DNA of 64,000 nucleotides from Anaerofilum hominis. GTDB lineage: Bacteria > Bacillota > Clostridia > Oscillospirales > Ruminococcaceae. The stretch spans positions 186,001-250,000 of the forward strand of contig NZ_JACONZ010000001.1 of the NCBI RefSeq assembly GCF_014287275.1. The letters are read 5' to 3'. A model generated the notes under the pieces. The model saw only the letters and a list, made by a program, of their open reading frames with translations. It made no database searches and was not told where the DNA came from. Position numbers and translations under genes: made by a program. This document shows, one piece after another, positions 8,308 through 15,989 of this stretch (its first letter is position 1; each line of letters starts with the position of its first letter).

Positions 8308-9120
8308 TTATTCGCGCTCTACAGTTTCTTCTATTGATATTTGATAAGGCTCTCCCATAGATTTTTTGTATAGTCTCGCAAATTCATTCCAGTCATCATT
8401 AGCTTTCATTAATGCCATTTCTTGCTGAAGAAGATTATCTAGATGCTTTGCTCCCGTATCTGCCAGATATTGATGATGTCTGGATCTTCTGTGACCGGAG
8501 GTGTTTTTCGGGTTCTTTGTCCTTAATTCTTCTAACACCCCCTCAGGTAGATAATTATAAACAAATTCGTTTGTAAGTTTTCCAACTAAAGGAGACTTTG
8601 CTCGACCTTTGTACTCCCACTTCTTCAAACGAAACATTTGCTTGTAAAATTCATCGGGGAAACGTTTGGTCCATGGCATTAGTTCTGCACTAATATATTT
8701 TTCTAGTATTTTTTGAAGTTCACTTCGATTTCTATTGTCTTGATAGCCGGTAACCTCATCAATAATTGCAACTAACCCAACTTTTGCAAATGCCACCATT
8801 ATCGCATATACACGTTCTGTTATTTCTCGTTGCTTATTAGTCAACCTATTGGTTTCACCCATTATGGCAGCTGAGTACGCTTTGCATACATCCATGAATG
8901 TAGTTGCCTAAATCGGGGAAAATTTAGTGCCCTTATCAGAGATGTATTCCGGCAACTCATTTCTAGAAGCAAGAGAGAGCCACGCTTTCAATTCTTCACT
9001 GAGATATGGAGCAATCCATCTTGCACTTAGGCTTCTAACCATTGCGGTACTTCCGCCGCCAACCAATCCGATTGCCCGAGAAGACCCGCGTAAAGATAAT
9101 ACCCGTTCTCCGTTATCCAT
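8308..9120 (-). pseudogene. P63C-domain protein, interrupted by an in-frame TAG and 5'-truncated
   Basis: Two pieces in the same frame, 9120-8911 (70 codons) and 8907-8308 (about 199 codons), are separated by a single TAG at 8908-8910. Together they give a P63C-domain protein: N-terminal DNGERVLSLRGSSRAIG, central IIDEVTGYQ, then WTKRFPDEFYKQMFRLKKW, VGKLTNEFVYNYLPEGVLEEL and a histidine-rich HRRSRHHQYL segment. Similarity continues a few codons upstream of the ATG (SYV before MDNG) until a stop, so the usual first 20-30 residues are missing. Function of the family is not established; it is common on mobile DNA. The piece is AT-rich compared with its neighbours and starts about 90 nt after the 3' end of a tRNA gene, suggesting a decayed integrated element. 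Confidence 0.82.
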
Positions 9121-9211
9121 AACATAACTAAGTAATAAAAGACTACAAAAAAATATCGACTAATATACACTAGCCGATTTTTCTCGTTATGACCAATCAG
9201 GCCATTCATAA

Positions 9212-9298
9212 TGGTGCCGCTGACCGGGTTTGAACCGGTACGGTGTTTCCACCGAGGGATTTTAAGTCCCTTGTGTCTGCCAATTCCACCACAGCGGC
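9212..9298 (-). tRNA. tRNA-Leu (anticodon TAA)
   Basis: An 87-nt type II tRNA with acceptor stem GCCGCTG/CAGCGGC, encoded CCA end, and anticodon loop CTTAAAA inside a GGGA/TCCC stem, giving anticodon UAA (leucine). The long variable arm and GGTTCAAACC T-loop are present. The sequence directly 3' of the gene becomes AT-rich and leads into the P63C remnant, so this tRNA may have served as an integration site. Confidence 0.96.
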
Positions 9299-9325
9299 CT
9301 ATATCATGAACAATGGACGTTTATT

Positions 9326-9354
9326 ATATTACAATATTGCCGCTAAAAAGTCAA
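9326..9354 (-). promoter_or_regulatory. tRNA-Leu promoter
   Basis: Minus-strand TTGACT (9349-9354), 17-nt spacer, TAATAT (9326-9331), 28 nt before the tRNA 5' end. Confidence 0.75.
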
Positions 9355-9469
9355 TTTGCCCCGCAGCGCCCCCACGGAGAGCCGCGCCGCCGCTGCACGG
9401 TTTTGAGGCCCGCCGCATATGGTGGGCTGACAAGTGCTCTTGTCAAATTCATTTTTTCGGGAGGAACAT

Positions 9470-9958
9470 ATGTGCCATTCAAAATGTAATCCCCGTGTCT
9501 GCGGCTGTATCATCGCCGTCGTGGCGGTGTTGGCGGCGATCGCAGGCGGGCTGCTGTACGCATTTCTGCCCCTGCCCTATCTGCGCTTTGCGGTGGTCGC
9601 CATGCTGGTGCTGGCCTCTGCCGCCCTGCTCTGCACCGGTGCGATGCTGACCCGGGTATGCACCTGTGGATGTTCAACGCCCTGTCTGTGTCCCTGCGGC
9701 AAAGCGATCCCCATCACAGCGGCAGGCACCATCGCCGTCACCCTGTTCATGCTCGCACGGGAGATCGAGCAGTCCGGCCCCGTGGCGACCGCGGCCGCAG
9801 CCGCGGTAAACGTCCTCAACGCCGTGCTTGCTGCGCTGGCCACCGGCTTTTTTGCCGCGCTGCTGCTGGCGCTGGTGTGGTACATGGTCTGCGTTTTCAA
9901 GTTGATCTCGTGCCGCCCCCGTCCGCAGCCCTGCTATAACGACGGTTCCAACAGCTGA
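9470..9958 (+). CDS. Cysteine-rich four-helix membrane protein, unknown function
   Basis: A 162-residue membrane protein starting at the ATG that follows a GGGAGGAAC site; a start 12 codons earlier exists but lacks a site. About four hydrophobic segments are visible (residues 12-33, 35-57, 76-93 and 118-143). Cysteines cluster on the short N-terminus (CHSKCNPRVCGC), in the loop between helices two and three (CTCGCSTPCLCPCG) and at the C-terminus. Similar Cys-rich small membrane proteins occur in clostridia without assigned function; metal or redox binding is only a guess. It is monocistronic, followed by a GC-rich stem. Confidence 0.75.
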   Translation: MCHSKCNPRVCGCIIAVVAVLAAIAGGLLYAFLPLPYLRFAVVAMLVLASAALLCTGAMLTRVCTCGCSTPCLCPCGKAIPITAAGTIAVTLFMLAREIEQSGPVATAAAAAVNVLNAVLAALATGFFAALLLALVWYMVCVFKLISCRPRPQPCYNDGSNS

Positions 9959-9972
9959 ACAAGTGCCCGGCA

Positions 9973-9999
9973 TGGGGCGGACCCCGGTCCGCCCCTTTG
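9973..9999 (+). terminator. Possible terminator after the Cys-rich membrane protein
   Basis: A GC-rich inverted repeat (GGGGCGGAC with GTCCGCCCC, 9975-9995) followed by TTTGCTTTG. The tail is short, so efficiency is doubtful. Confidence 0.5.
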
Positions 10000-10025
10000 C
10001 TTTGCCCGCCGCCCTGTGTTATACT
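9997..10025 (+). promoter_or_regulatory. Promoter of the pseudouridine synthase gene
   Basis: TTGCTT (9997-10002), 17-nt spacer, TATACT (10020-10025), 40 nt before the start codon. The -35 overlaps the preceding terminator tail. Confidence 0.5.
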
Positions 10026-10065
10026 AAAACGGCTACGAGCTGCCGGGTAAAAGGAGGGACAGTCC

Positions 10066-11016
10066 ATGCAGGAACACCGGGTGAACGCCGCCAAGCCGCT
10101 GCGGCTGGCAGACTATCTGCCCAGCGTTTTTCCACTTTTGACTTCCGGCAAGGTATATCGCTTTGCAAAGGAGAAAAAGATCCGCTGCAACGGCGTGCAT
10201 TGCGATGGTTCGCACCGGGTGCGCCAAGGCGATCTGTTGGCGCTCTACCTGCCGGAGGAGTTTTTCCCCAAGGCGGGAGAGCCCGCTTACCTGCGCGCCC
10301 GGGACGTGCTGCAGGTGGTGTACGAGGACGCGCAGCTGCTGGTCGTGGACAAGCCCTCAGGGCTGCTGGTGATGGACGAGACGGGCGGCGAGGCCGACAC
10401 CCTGCTCAACCGAGCCCTGCGCCATCTGGCTGCAAGCGGCGCCTGGAAGCCGCAGGACGCCTTTCTTCCCTGCCTTTGTCACCGGCTGGACGCAGGCACC
10501 AGCGGGCTTGTAATGATCGCCAAAACTGCCCTTTGCCGGGATGCAATGTTGGAGGCGATGCGCCGGCATCAGCTCAAAAAGACCTATCTGGGCGTCACTT
10601 TTGGCCGCCCAATGCCTCCCAGCGGGACGCTGCGCGGCTATCTGTGCAAAGATCCGTCGCGCGGCTTGGTGCGGGTCTCGAATGTCCCCAGTCCCCGCGC
10701 CCGTGAGATCGTCACCGGTTATCGAACGCTTGCGGTGAGCGGCCGGCTGGCCCTGTTGGAGATCGACCTCGTCACCGGGCGCACCCACCAGATCCGTGCT
10801 CATCTGGCCAGCATCGGTTGCCCGCTGCTGGGCGACTCCAAATACGGCAGCCAGGCCGCCAACCGGGAACTTCACGCCAAATATCAGCTGCTGACCGCCT
10901 GGCGGCTGCAGCTGCCCCAATTTGAGCCCGGCCCCCTGCAGCAACTTTCCGGCAAAACGTTTACTGCACAAAAGCCCTGGTATTACGCGCAGATCCTGGA
11001 TCATACCCTCCAATAA
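10066..11016 (+). CDS. RluA/RluD family pseudouridine synthase
   Basis: The 316-residue enzyme isomerises uridine to pseudouridine in RNA. An N-terminal S4-like RNA-binding part spans about residues 1-80 (SVFPLLTSGKVYRFAKEKKIRCNG). The catalytic domain has the signature HRLDAGTSGLVMIAK (catalytic Asp in HRLDxxTSG, near residue 145), preceded by VVDKPSGLLVMDE and followed by EIDLVTGRTHQIRAHLASIG. The clostridial RluD group acts on 23S rRNA, but the exact target cannot be read off. The start has an AAAGGAGGG site. It ends at a perfect terminator that forms the first part of a tandem repeat. Confidence 0.93.
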   Translation: MQEHRVNAAKPLRLADYLPSVFPLLTSGKVYRFAKEKKIRCNGVHCDGSHRVRQGDLLALYLPEEFFPKAGEPAYLRARDVLQVVYEDAQLLVVDKPSGLLVMDETGGEADTLLNRALRHLAASGAWKPQDAFLPCLCHRLDAGTSGLVMIAKTALCRDAMLEAMRRHQLKKTYLGVTFGRPMPPSGTLRGYLCKDPSRGLVRVSNVPSPRAREIVTGYRTLAVSGRLALLEIDLVTGRTHQIRAHLASIGCPLLGDSKYGSQAANRELHAKYQLLTAWRLQLPQFEPGPLQQLSGKTFTAQKPWYYAQILDHTLQ

Positions 11017-11039
11017 AAAATAGCCGGAGGCTATTTTTT
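11015..11039 (+). terminator. Terminator of the pseudouridine synthase gene
   Basis: AAAAAATAGCC and GGCTATTTTTT form an 11-bp perfect stem around a GGA loop, overlapping the stop codon region. It is also the start of unit 1 of the tandem repeat. Confidence 0.85.
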
Positions 11040-11412
11040 AATAGCCATGTGGCCTGTCCTCAGGCCACGGCGAATTAAAATAAATCGTTTTTTTATTGCG
11101 CAGCAATAAAAAAATAGCCGCATGGCTATTTTTTAGCAGCCATGCGGCCTGTCCTCAGGCCGCGGCGAATTAAAATAAGTCGTTTTTTATTGCGCAGCAA
11201 TAAAAAATAGCCGGAGGCTGTGTTCTGCGGCCCTGCGCTTCAGCTGCCGTGCAGCGGCGGGAAACAGGGACAGAAAATAAGGTATCTGCTATAAAAAAAT
11301 AGTAAAAACCGCTGCGCGCGGCAAACGCTGTTTTGGGCCCCTGTCACAGCTTTCGCACCGAAAGTCGAAAACAGGACCCTTACCCCCAAAATACACGGGA
11401 GGAGAAATTTTG
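11017..11412. other. Gene-free region of about 400 nt
   Basis: The first half is the 94-bp tandem repeat. The second half (11226-11412) contains a purine-rich stretch and the ribosome site of the next gene; I see no gene or clear promoter there. Confidence 0.55.
11021..11225 (+). repeat. 94-bp tandem repeat, two full units and a partial third (family B modules M1 and M2)
   Basis: Unit 1 is 11021-11114, unit 2 is 11115-11207, and a third begins at 11208 and breaks off after about 15 nt. Each unit contains a short TAGCC stem, a GGCCTGTCCTCAGGCC palindrome and an ATTGCGCAGCAAT palindrome flanked by A/T runs. The first module recurs at 47367-47407 and the second, inverted, at 7975-8010. Confidence 0.9.
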
Positions 11413-11982
11413 ATGAATGTTCTGTCTCTGCCCGCGGGCTACCGCAGGATCGGCGGCGTCGACTTAGTGCGGGACCGCCGGGCCATGCTGGCCGTCAACC
11501 TGGCCGCGCTGCTGCTCATGGCGCTGCTGTTTGTGCTGGGGATCTTTTGGGTCCCTCTGTCCCTCCGCTTCCGGTCCGGGATGGGCGCCCTTGTGGAGGG
11601 CATCCTGCTTTTGGGCGCTGCCGCGCTTTATATGGTCCTGCATGAGCTAGTGCACGGGGTGCTGATGCGCCGCTACAGCGGCGCCCGTCCCCGGTACGGC
11701 TTCAACGGTCTTTACGCCTATGCGGGCAGCGACGCCTATTTCGATAAACACAGCTACCGCATCATCGCCCTGGCGCCGGTGGTGCTTTGGGGGCTCGTGC
11801 TGCTTTTGCTCAACCTTTTGCTTCCGCGCAGCTGGTTTTGGCTGGTCTATCTCATCCAGATCCTCAACCTGTCCGGCGCCGCGGGGGACCTGTACGTCTG
11901 TTTCCTGCTGCACCGGCTGCCCGCCGATCTTCTGGTACAGGACACCGGCGTGGCCATGAGTTTTTTTGCCGCGGAATCCTGA
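11413..11982 (+). CDS. DUF3267 family membrane protein, putative zinc metalloprotease
   Basis: A 189-residue membrane protein. Helix 1 (about residues 28-50) and helix 2 (about 62-80) precede the motif HELVHG near residue 80, an HExxH zinc-protease motif at the end of a membrane helix, as in DUF3267 proteins related to site-2 proteases. Two further hydrophobic segments follow (about 118-140 and 143-165). The ATG at 11413 is preferred over an adjacent in-frame TTG because of the GGGAGGAG site. Protease activity is not demonstrated for the family, so function remains open. It ends before a strong bidirectional terminator. Confidence 0.82.
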   Translation: MNVLSLPAGYRRIGGVDLVRDRRAMLAVNLAALLLMALLFVLGIFWVPLSLRFRSGMGALVEGILLLGAAALYMVLHELVHGVLMRRYSGARPRYGFNGLYAYAGSDAYFDKHSYRIIALAPVVLWGLVLLLLNLLLPRSWFWLVYLIQILNLSGAAGDLYVCFLLHRLPADLLVQDTGVAMSFFAAES

Positions 11983-12045
11983 AAGCGCATGATGTGGGGA
12001 ATATCCGCGGGTGTATCTTCAAAAGGAACTTTTCTCCGCCAATTC

Positions 12046-12097
12046 AAAAAAACGCCGTCCCATCTGAGGTCCAGATCAGATAAGACGGCGTTTTTTT
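12046..12097. terminator. Bidirectional terminator
   Basis: A 14-bp stem (AAAAAAACGCCGTC with GACGGCGTTTTTTT) encloses a second small hairpin (ATCTGA/TCAGAT). It separates the plus-strand DUF3267 gene from the minus-strand orphan gene and has A/T runs on both sides. Confidence 0.9.
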
Positions 12098-12167
12098 GTG
12101 AGAGATGAGCGCTTTCAGGAAACAATGACCGGGGCGTGCAACAAGCGTTCCCCAGCCGATCTATTTT

Positions 12168-12677
12168 TTATTCCGACAAATAATTATTATCCTGCATTTC
12201 AATTTTGGTGTTCCCGCCCAATGCTGATGACAATACTCCTCCGACAATACCCACAGCAGCTACTCCAAAAAATGCCATAATTGCAAGAAATTTTTTGTTT
12301 TCAGAATCTTTATCGCCTTTCATTTTATTTATTTCCATCATTTTATCAATGATGTGCTTTCTTTCTTCAAATGTCTGGTCAGTCCTCTCCAGTTCTTTTT
12401 GCAAAGAACTGATTATTGAATCGCAGGAATCATAAAATGACTTAACACTCTCAGCATTTGCTTCTTGTGCCTTATCCAGAGACTCCTTATAGTCATGAAG
12501 AATTTCTTTCATCGTTTCAGAAAAATTTGGGAACTGCTCTATTGCTTTTTTGGCTACATCAGGATCCATTTTATCCAGCATAGATGCCATGGAAATAACT
12601 TTATCCTTAGTAAGGTGGCGGAAATCCTCTATTCCCAATTTCTTCAAAACTTTTTGTTCTGCTAACAGCTTGCTCAT
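12168..12677 (-). CDS. Orphan coiled-coil protein with C-terminal membrane anchor
   Basis: I do not recognise this 169-residue protein. Residues 1-50 form a compact charged part (KKLGIEDFRHLTKDKVISMASML), residues 55-125 are predicted helical and coiled-coil-like (many E, K, L and Q; KELERTDQTFEERKHIIDKMMEINKMK), and residues 129-152 form one hydrophobic helix (FLAIMAFFGVAAVGIVGGVLSSAL) before a short polar tail. The gene is clearly AT-rich next to its neighbours, with lysine/asparagine-rich usage, so it was probably acquired. AAGGGG lies 9 nt before the ATG. Tail-anchored phage or superinfection protein is a guess only. Confidence 0.7.
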   Translation of the reverse strand: MSKLLAEQKVLKKLGIEDFRHLTKDKVISMASMLDKMDPDVAKKAIEQFPNFSETMKEILHDYKESLDKAQEANAESVKSFYDSCDSIISSLQKELERTDQTFEERKHIIDKMMEINKMKGDKDSENKKFLAIMAFFGVAAVGIVGGVLSSALGGNTKIEMQDNNYLSE

Positions 12678-12793
12678 TTCTCTACCCCTTATAAATATAA
12701 GTTAAAGCTTATCTTAAACTGGCTCTCCGCTTTTGCCGGGTCAGCGGGATGGACACTTTCTCCGCTGCAGGGGTGCTTGCCCAAAAGTGATCT

Positions 12794-13636
12794 TCACTTT
12801 TTCTGATAAAGGAGAAAATCAAATTCGATCTCTGTCTGCAGCGCGTCCAGCTGCTCCAGCTTTTCTGCGCCCGCCCGCGGCGTTTTCCAGTAATAGGGGG
12901 TCATGGCAAAAAGGGCGCGGATCTCCTCTCTGCCTGACAGAGTTATCCGCCCTGCCACCGGGACACGGCGGCAAAAGCGGAAACCGGGGTATTCTGTCTG
13001 CCGCACCGGATTTTCGTAGGGCTGTTCATAGAGAACGCTTTTGAGCCCGAAAAGATGGCGTGGGCCGGGCACGGCGTAGAGCAGAAAACCGCCCGGCCGC
13101 AATACCCGCAGAAACTCCGCCTGTGCCATGGGGGCAAAAATGTTGACTAGACAGTCCATTGCACCGTCTGCTGCCGGTATATCAAAGACCCCGGCCACCG
13201 CAAACTCCACGTCCCGGTACCGCTGCGCCGCCAGGCGCACCGCTTCTTTTGAGATATCAAACGCGGCAATGCGCGCCCCAGGCCTCAGCGCCTTTGCCAG
13301 ACGGCCGGTGTAATAGCCCTCCCCGCAGCCTGCATCCAGCACGGCCGGCGTTTTTATATCTTTTAAACAGGCCGGTACGATGCGGCAAAGCGCCTCGCTG
13401 AAAGGCGCATACCAGCCCGCTTCCAGAAAAGCCCGCCGGGCCGCCACCATTTCTTTGCCGTCGCCCGGCGCCGCAGAATGCTTTTTGTTGGCGGGCAGCA
13501 GGTTGACATACCCCTGCGCCGCCAGATCAAAGCTGTGCCCTGCGGCACAGCGCAGCGCCCGGCCGGCACGCAGCAGCGGACCTCCGCAGACCGGGCAGCA
13601 GAACAGGCTTTTGTCCCGCACCTCTTCTCCGCTCAT
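12794..13636 (-). CDS. rlmA: 23S rRNA (guanine-N1) methyltransferase, RlmA family
   Basis: A 280-residue SAM-dependent methyltransferase. The N-terminal zinc finger has CPVCGG, a later Cys and a His (CAAGHSFD), followed by the family segment GYVNLLPANKKHSAAPGDGKEMVAARRAFLEAGWY. The SAM site is VLDAGCGEGYYTGRLA around residue 95. This matches RlmA(I/II), which methylates guanine in helix 35 of 23S rRNA and can affect macrolide-like drug sensitivity. I use the ATG ending at 13636, with a GAGGAGAGGG site; a GTG nine codons upstream is less likely. Which guanine (745 or 748) is modified cannot be told. Confidence 0.9.
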   Translation of the reverse strand: MSGEEVRDKSLFCCPVCGGPLLRAGRALRCAAGHSFDLAAQGYVNLLPANKKHSAAPGDGKEMVAARRAFLEAGWYAPFSEALCRIVPACLKDIKTPAVLDAGCGEGYYTGRLAKALRPGARIAAFDISKEAVRLAAQRYRDVEFAVAGVFDIPAADGAMDCLVNIFAPMAQAEFLRVLRPGGFLLYAVPGPRHLFGLKSVLYEQPYENPVRQTEYPGFRFCRRVPVAGRITLSGREEIRALFAMTPYYWKTPRAGAEKLEQLDALQTEIEFDFLLYQKK

Positions 13637-13684
13637 GGTCTCACGCCCTCTCCTCTGTGACACTTTTATCCTCTCTGCACCGGT

Positions 13685-14926
13685 TCAGGGCAAAAGTTCC
13701 AGCAGACCGGTGAGCTCGCTGCAGCAGGCGTCTGCCCGCGCGTCTGGCGGGCTGTGGACCAGGATCGCACCCAGGCCGGCGCCTTTCGCCCCCTCGATGT
13801 CGTCGCCGAGGCTGTCCCCGATCATGATGGCCCGCTGCGGCTGTCCGGCCAGCTTTTGCGCCGTTTCAAAGATCTCGCGCCCCGGCTTGTCCCAGCCCAC
13901 CTCGCCCGAGACGACATGGCCGCTGAAGTACGGGGCCAGGCCCAACTCCTGCGCCACCTCCCACAGCTCGGGGAAATTGTTGGACAGCAAAAAGCAGCGG
14001 TAGCCGCGCCGCTGCAGTTCCGCCAGCACCGGAATGGCGTCCGGGTAGAGGCGGTGGCGGCTGGGGTCCCGCAGTGCCGGGCGCAGCGTCGCCACGGCGC
14101 GCTCTGCAGTGCGGCTGTCAAAACCGCATTCCTGCAGCAGTGTGCGGAAACCGTCTTCCACATAGGCCCACCAGGCGTCCCCCGTGGGGGTGGCGCGGCC
14201 CGCCATGGTCCACCAGGGCAGACAGGCGTGTCCCAGGCGGCGGTGCAGCGCATCTTCCGCACAGACGTTGTGCGGAAGCACCTCCCACAAGGCGTTGAAC
14301 CAATCCGATTCCGGCCGGGTGAGCGTGCCGTGAAAATCCCAGAACAGCACCGGCTTTTTTTCACAGATCGCCGCCAGTTCTTCATAAGTATATCCGGCGT
14401 CCAGCGTTTCCAGCAGCGCTTTCTTGGACAGCCGCAGCGGCAGGCCGATGGCTGCCAGCAGCTCGCGGCGGCGGACAGCGCTTCCCGCCGTGCCCGAGAT
14501 CCCCAGCTGGTAGAGGTCGGTATAGGTGAGGCGCCGCCCGGCGCGCGGGGCCTCCTCCGTGGCGCCCGCCCGGCGCAGGGCCGTCAGCAGCACCTCTGCG
14601 GGCAGCCCCTCCACCCCCAGCGTCCCCTCGCTTGAGGGACTTTTTTTGCGCTTTTCCTTGCCTGCGACAGCCGGGATATATGCATTTTTGATCTTTGCCC
14701 CGCGGGCAAAATTCTGGATATAAGTGCGCAGCTGAAAACCGGCTGCGTCGGAATCCGTCAGAATGATGATGCCGCGTTTTCTCCCCAGATCGCGGATGAG
14801 CGCCCGCTTTTCCGGGTCGCGGTAGATAGAAAAACCGCCGGTGGTGAGGATGAGGCCGTCCACCAGGCCCGACAGCTTCGCAGCGTCGTATTTACCCTCC
14901 ACGATCAGCAGTTCACGAATGCGCAT
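13685..14926 (-). CDS. RNase M5-like TOPRIM/DUF4093 protein fused to a HAD hydrolase domain
   Basis: The 413-residue product joins two families. Residues 1-85 are a TOPRIM domain (LLIVEGKYDAAKL with Glu10; LTDSDAAG at 57-63), and residues 100-185 match the DUF4093 part of clostridial RNase M5-like proteins. From residue 192 a HAD domain begins: LFWDFHGTLTRPESDW (nucleophile Asp197), a serine-rich motif LLSNNFPELW, Lys in GWDKPGREIF and the acidic motif IGDSLGDDIEGAKGAG. The second Asp of the usual DxD pair is His199, so phosphatase activity may be altered. Codons 189-191 lie on an A AAA AAG heptamer at the junction. It overlaps holA by 14 nt. Confidence 0.88.
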   Translation of the reverse strand: MRIRELLIVEGKYDAAKLSGLVDGLILTTGGFSIYRDPEKRALIRDLGRKRGIIILTDSDAAGFQLRTYIQNFARGAKIKNAYIPAVAGKEKRKKSPSSEGTLGVEGLPAEVLLTALRRAGATEEAPRAGRRLTYTDLYQLGISGTAGSAVRRRELLAAIGLPLRLSKKALLETLDAGYTYEELAAICEKKPVLFWDFHGTLTRPESDWFNALWEVLPHNVCAEDALHRRLGHACLPWWTMAGRATPTGDAWWAYVEDGFRTLLQECGFDSRTAERAVATLRPALRDPSRHRLYPDAIPVLAELQRRGYRCFLLSNNFPELWEVAQELGLAPYFSGHVVSGEVGWDKPGREIFETAQKLAGQPQRAIMIGDSLGDDIEGAKGAGLGAILVHSPPDARADACCSELTGLLELLP

Positions 14927-15989
14927 ATTTCAGTTCCCCTCTGCCCACCAGCAAAATTTCACCCAGCGCCATCTGCAGCAGGGTGCCTTTATCCACGGCA
15001 CTGCCCTTGAGGCGGCGGTCCAGCCTGTCCAGCACCTCCAAAAAGGCGATGAGCTGCTGCATTGAAAAGGGGCGCGCAGTCTCAAGGCTTTTTTTGTAGC
15101 GGTAGTCGCTGCCCTTGTTGCCCATGGCCTTAAACGCCTGCTGATAGCCCATCCCCTGTGCAGACGCCGCTTTGACCCGCGCCATATCCACAAAACTGCC
15201 GTTGATCGCCGCTGCAATGGCGATCGGGTCGTTTTGCAGATAGAGCAGTTCACCCAATTTGGCAAATGCGTCGCGGCTGCGTCCCGCCATCAGGGCGCGC
15301 ACCATCTCAAATACATCCGCTTCGATATTGCGGGCCGACAGCGCCCGCACGGTCTCCAAAGTGATCTCGCCGTAACCGCTGGCCGCAGCCAGCTTTTCCA
15401 CCTCGCCGCTGAGCAGAAAGAGGTCGATGCCGCAGCGGGCCACCAGCTCTTCGGCCGCCCCGGGCGCAAAAGAAGCGCCCAGCTGCTGCGCGCGGCGGGA
15501 GACGAACCGGGCCGCAGAGGCCTCTCCCGGCTTGTCCAGGCCAGCCGCCACGCCTGTCTTTTCCGCCGCCGCCAGCAGCGGCTTTGCCGCCGCCGGCACC
15601 GTGAGCTTTGCCGGTCCGCGCCAGCTCTTTTCCGGCTCCTTGACCAGCATGGTCAGCAGCAGCACCGCGTTCTCGCACTCCTCCATCAGCTCGCACAGCA
15701 GCTTCACATCGTCCGCTTTCATGGCCGTGGGCTCGATCCGTTTCAGATAGACCAGCCTTTTGGTGCCGAACAGGGAAATGGCCCCGGCTGCGGCCACCAC
15801 TGCGCCCATTTCCGGCTGCGGGCCGGGGATCACAGTGGGCTCTTCCCCCTCGGTGGCGGACAGCATCCGCAGCAGCCGCTGCGCAAATGAGTCGAGCAGA
15901 TATTCGTCGGGAGAATAGATAAAATAGACCGGCGCCTTTTTTTCGGTGTCGATCACCCGGTTGAGCCCGGCCAGGTCAAGAACCGCCAT
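14913..15989 (-). CDS. holA: DNA polymerase III subunit delta
   Basis: The 358-residue protein is HolA, the clamp-loader subunit that opens the beta sliding clamp during chromosome replication. Recognisable parts are the N-terminal YFIYSPDEYLLDSFAQRLL, the middle VYLKRIE with alternating acidic helices, and the C-terminal RPFSMQQLIAFLEVLDRLDRRLKGSA typical of the delta collar domain. The ribosome site precedes an ATG that sits directly behind comEC (no gap). The comEC-holA arrangement is common in Firmicutes; rpsT, often next, is absent here and replaced by the RNase M5-HAD fusion gene, whose start overlaps the end of holA. Confidence 0.93.
   Translation of the reverse strand: MAVLDLAGLNRVIDTEKKAPVYFIYSPDEYLLDSFAQRLLRMLSATEGEEPTVIPGPQPEMGAVVAAAGAISLFGTKRLVYLKRIEPTAMKADDVKLLCELMEECENAVLLLTMLVKEPEKSWRGPAKLTVPAAAKPLLAAAEKTGVAAGLDKPGEASAARFVSRRAQQLGASFAPGAAEELVARCGIDLFLLSGEVEKLAAASGYGEITLETVRALSARNIEADVFEMVRALMAGRSRDAFAKLGELLYLQNDPIAIAAAINGSFVDMARVKAASAQGMGYQQAFKAMGNKGSDYRYKKSLETARPFSMQQLIAFLEVLDRLDRRLKGSAVDKGTLLQMALGEILLVGRGELKYAHS

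Noticed and set aside
9027..9209. 60-codon minus-strand frame beginning right after tRNA-Leu
   Set aside because: It is in a different frame from the P63C remnant and has no ribosome site or family features. It might include a frameshifted scrap of the lost N-terminus, but I cannot support it.
14118..14385. Separate gene in the -1 frame behind the A-run of the fusion gene
   Set aside because: The -1 frame has no HAD motifs, while the zero frame continues into a complete HAD domain, so the fusion reading is the real one in this sequence.
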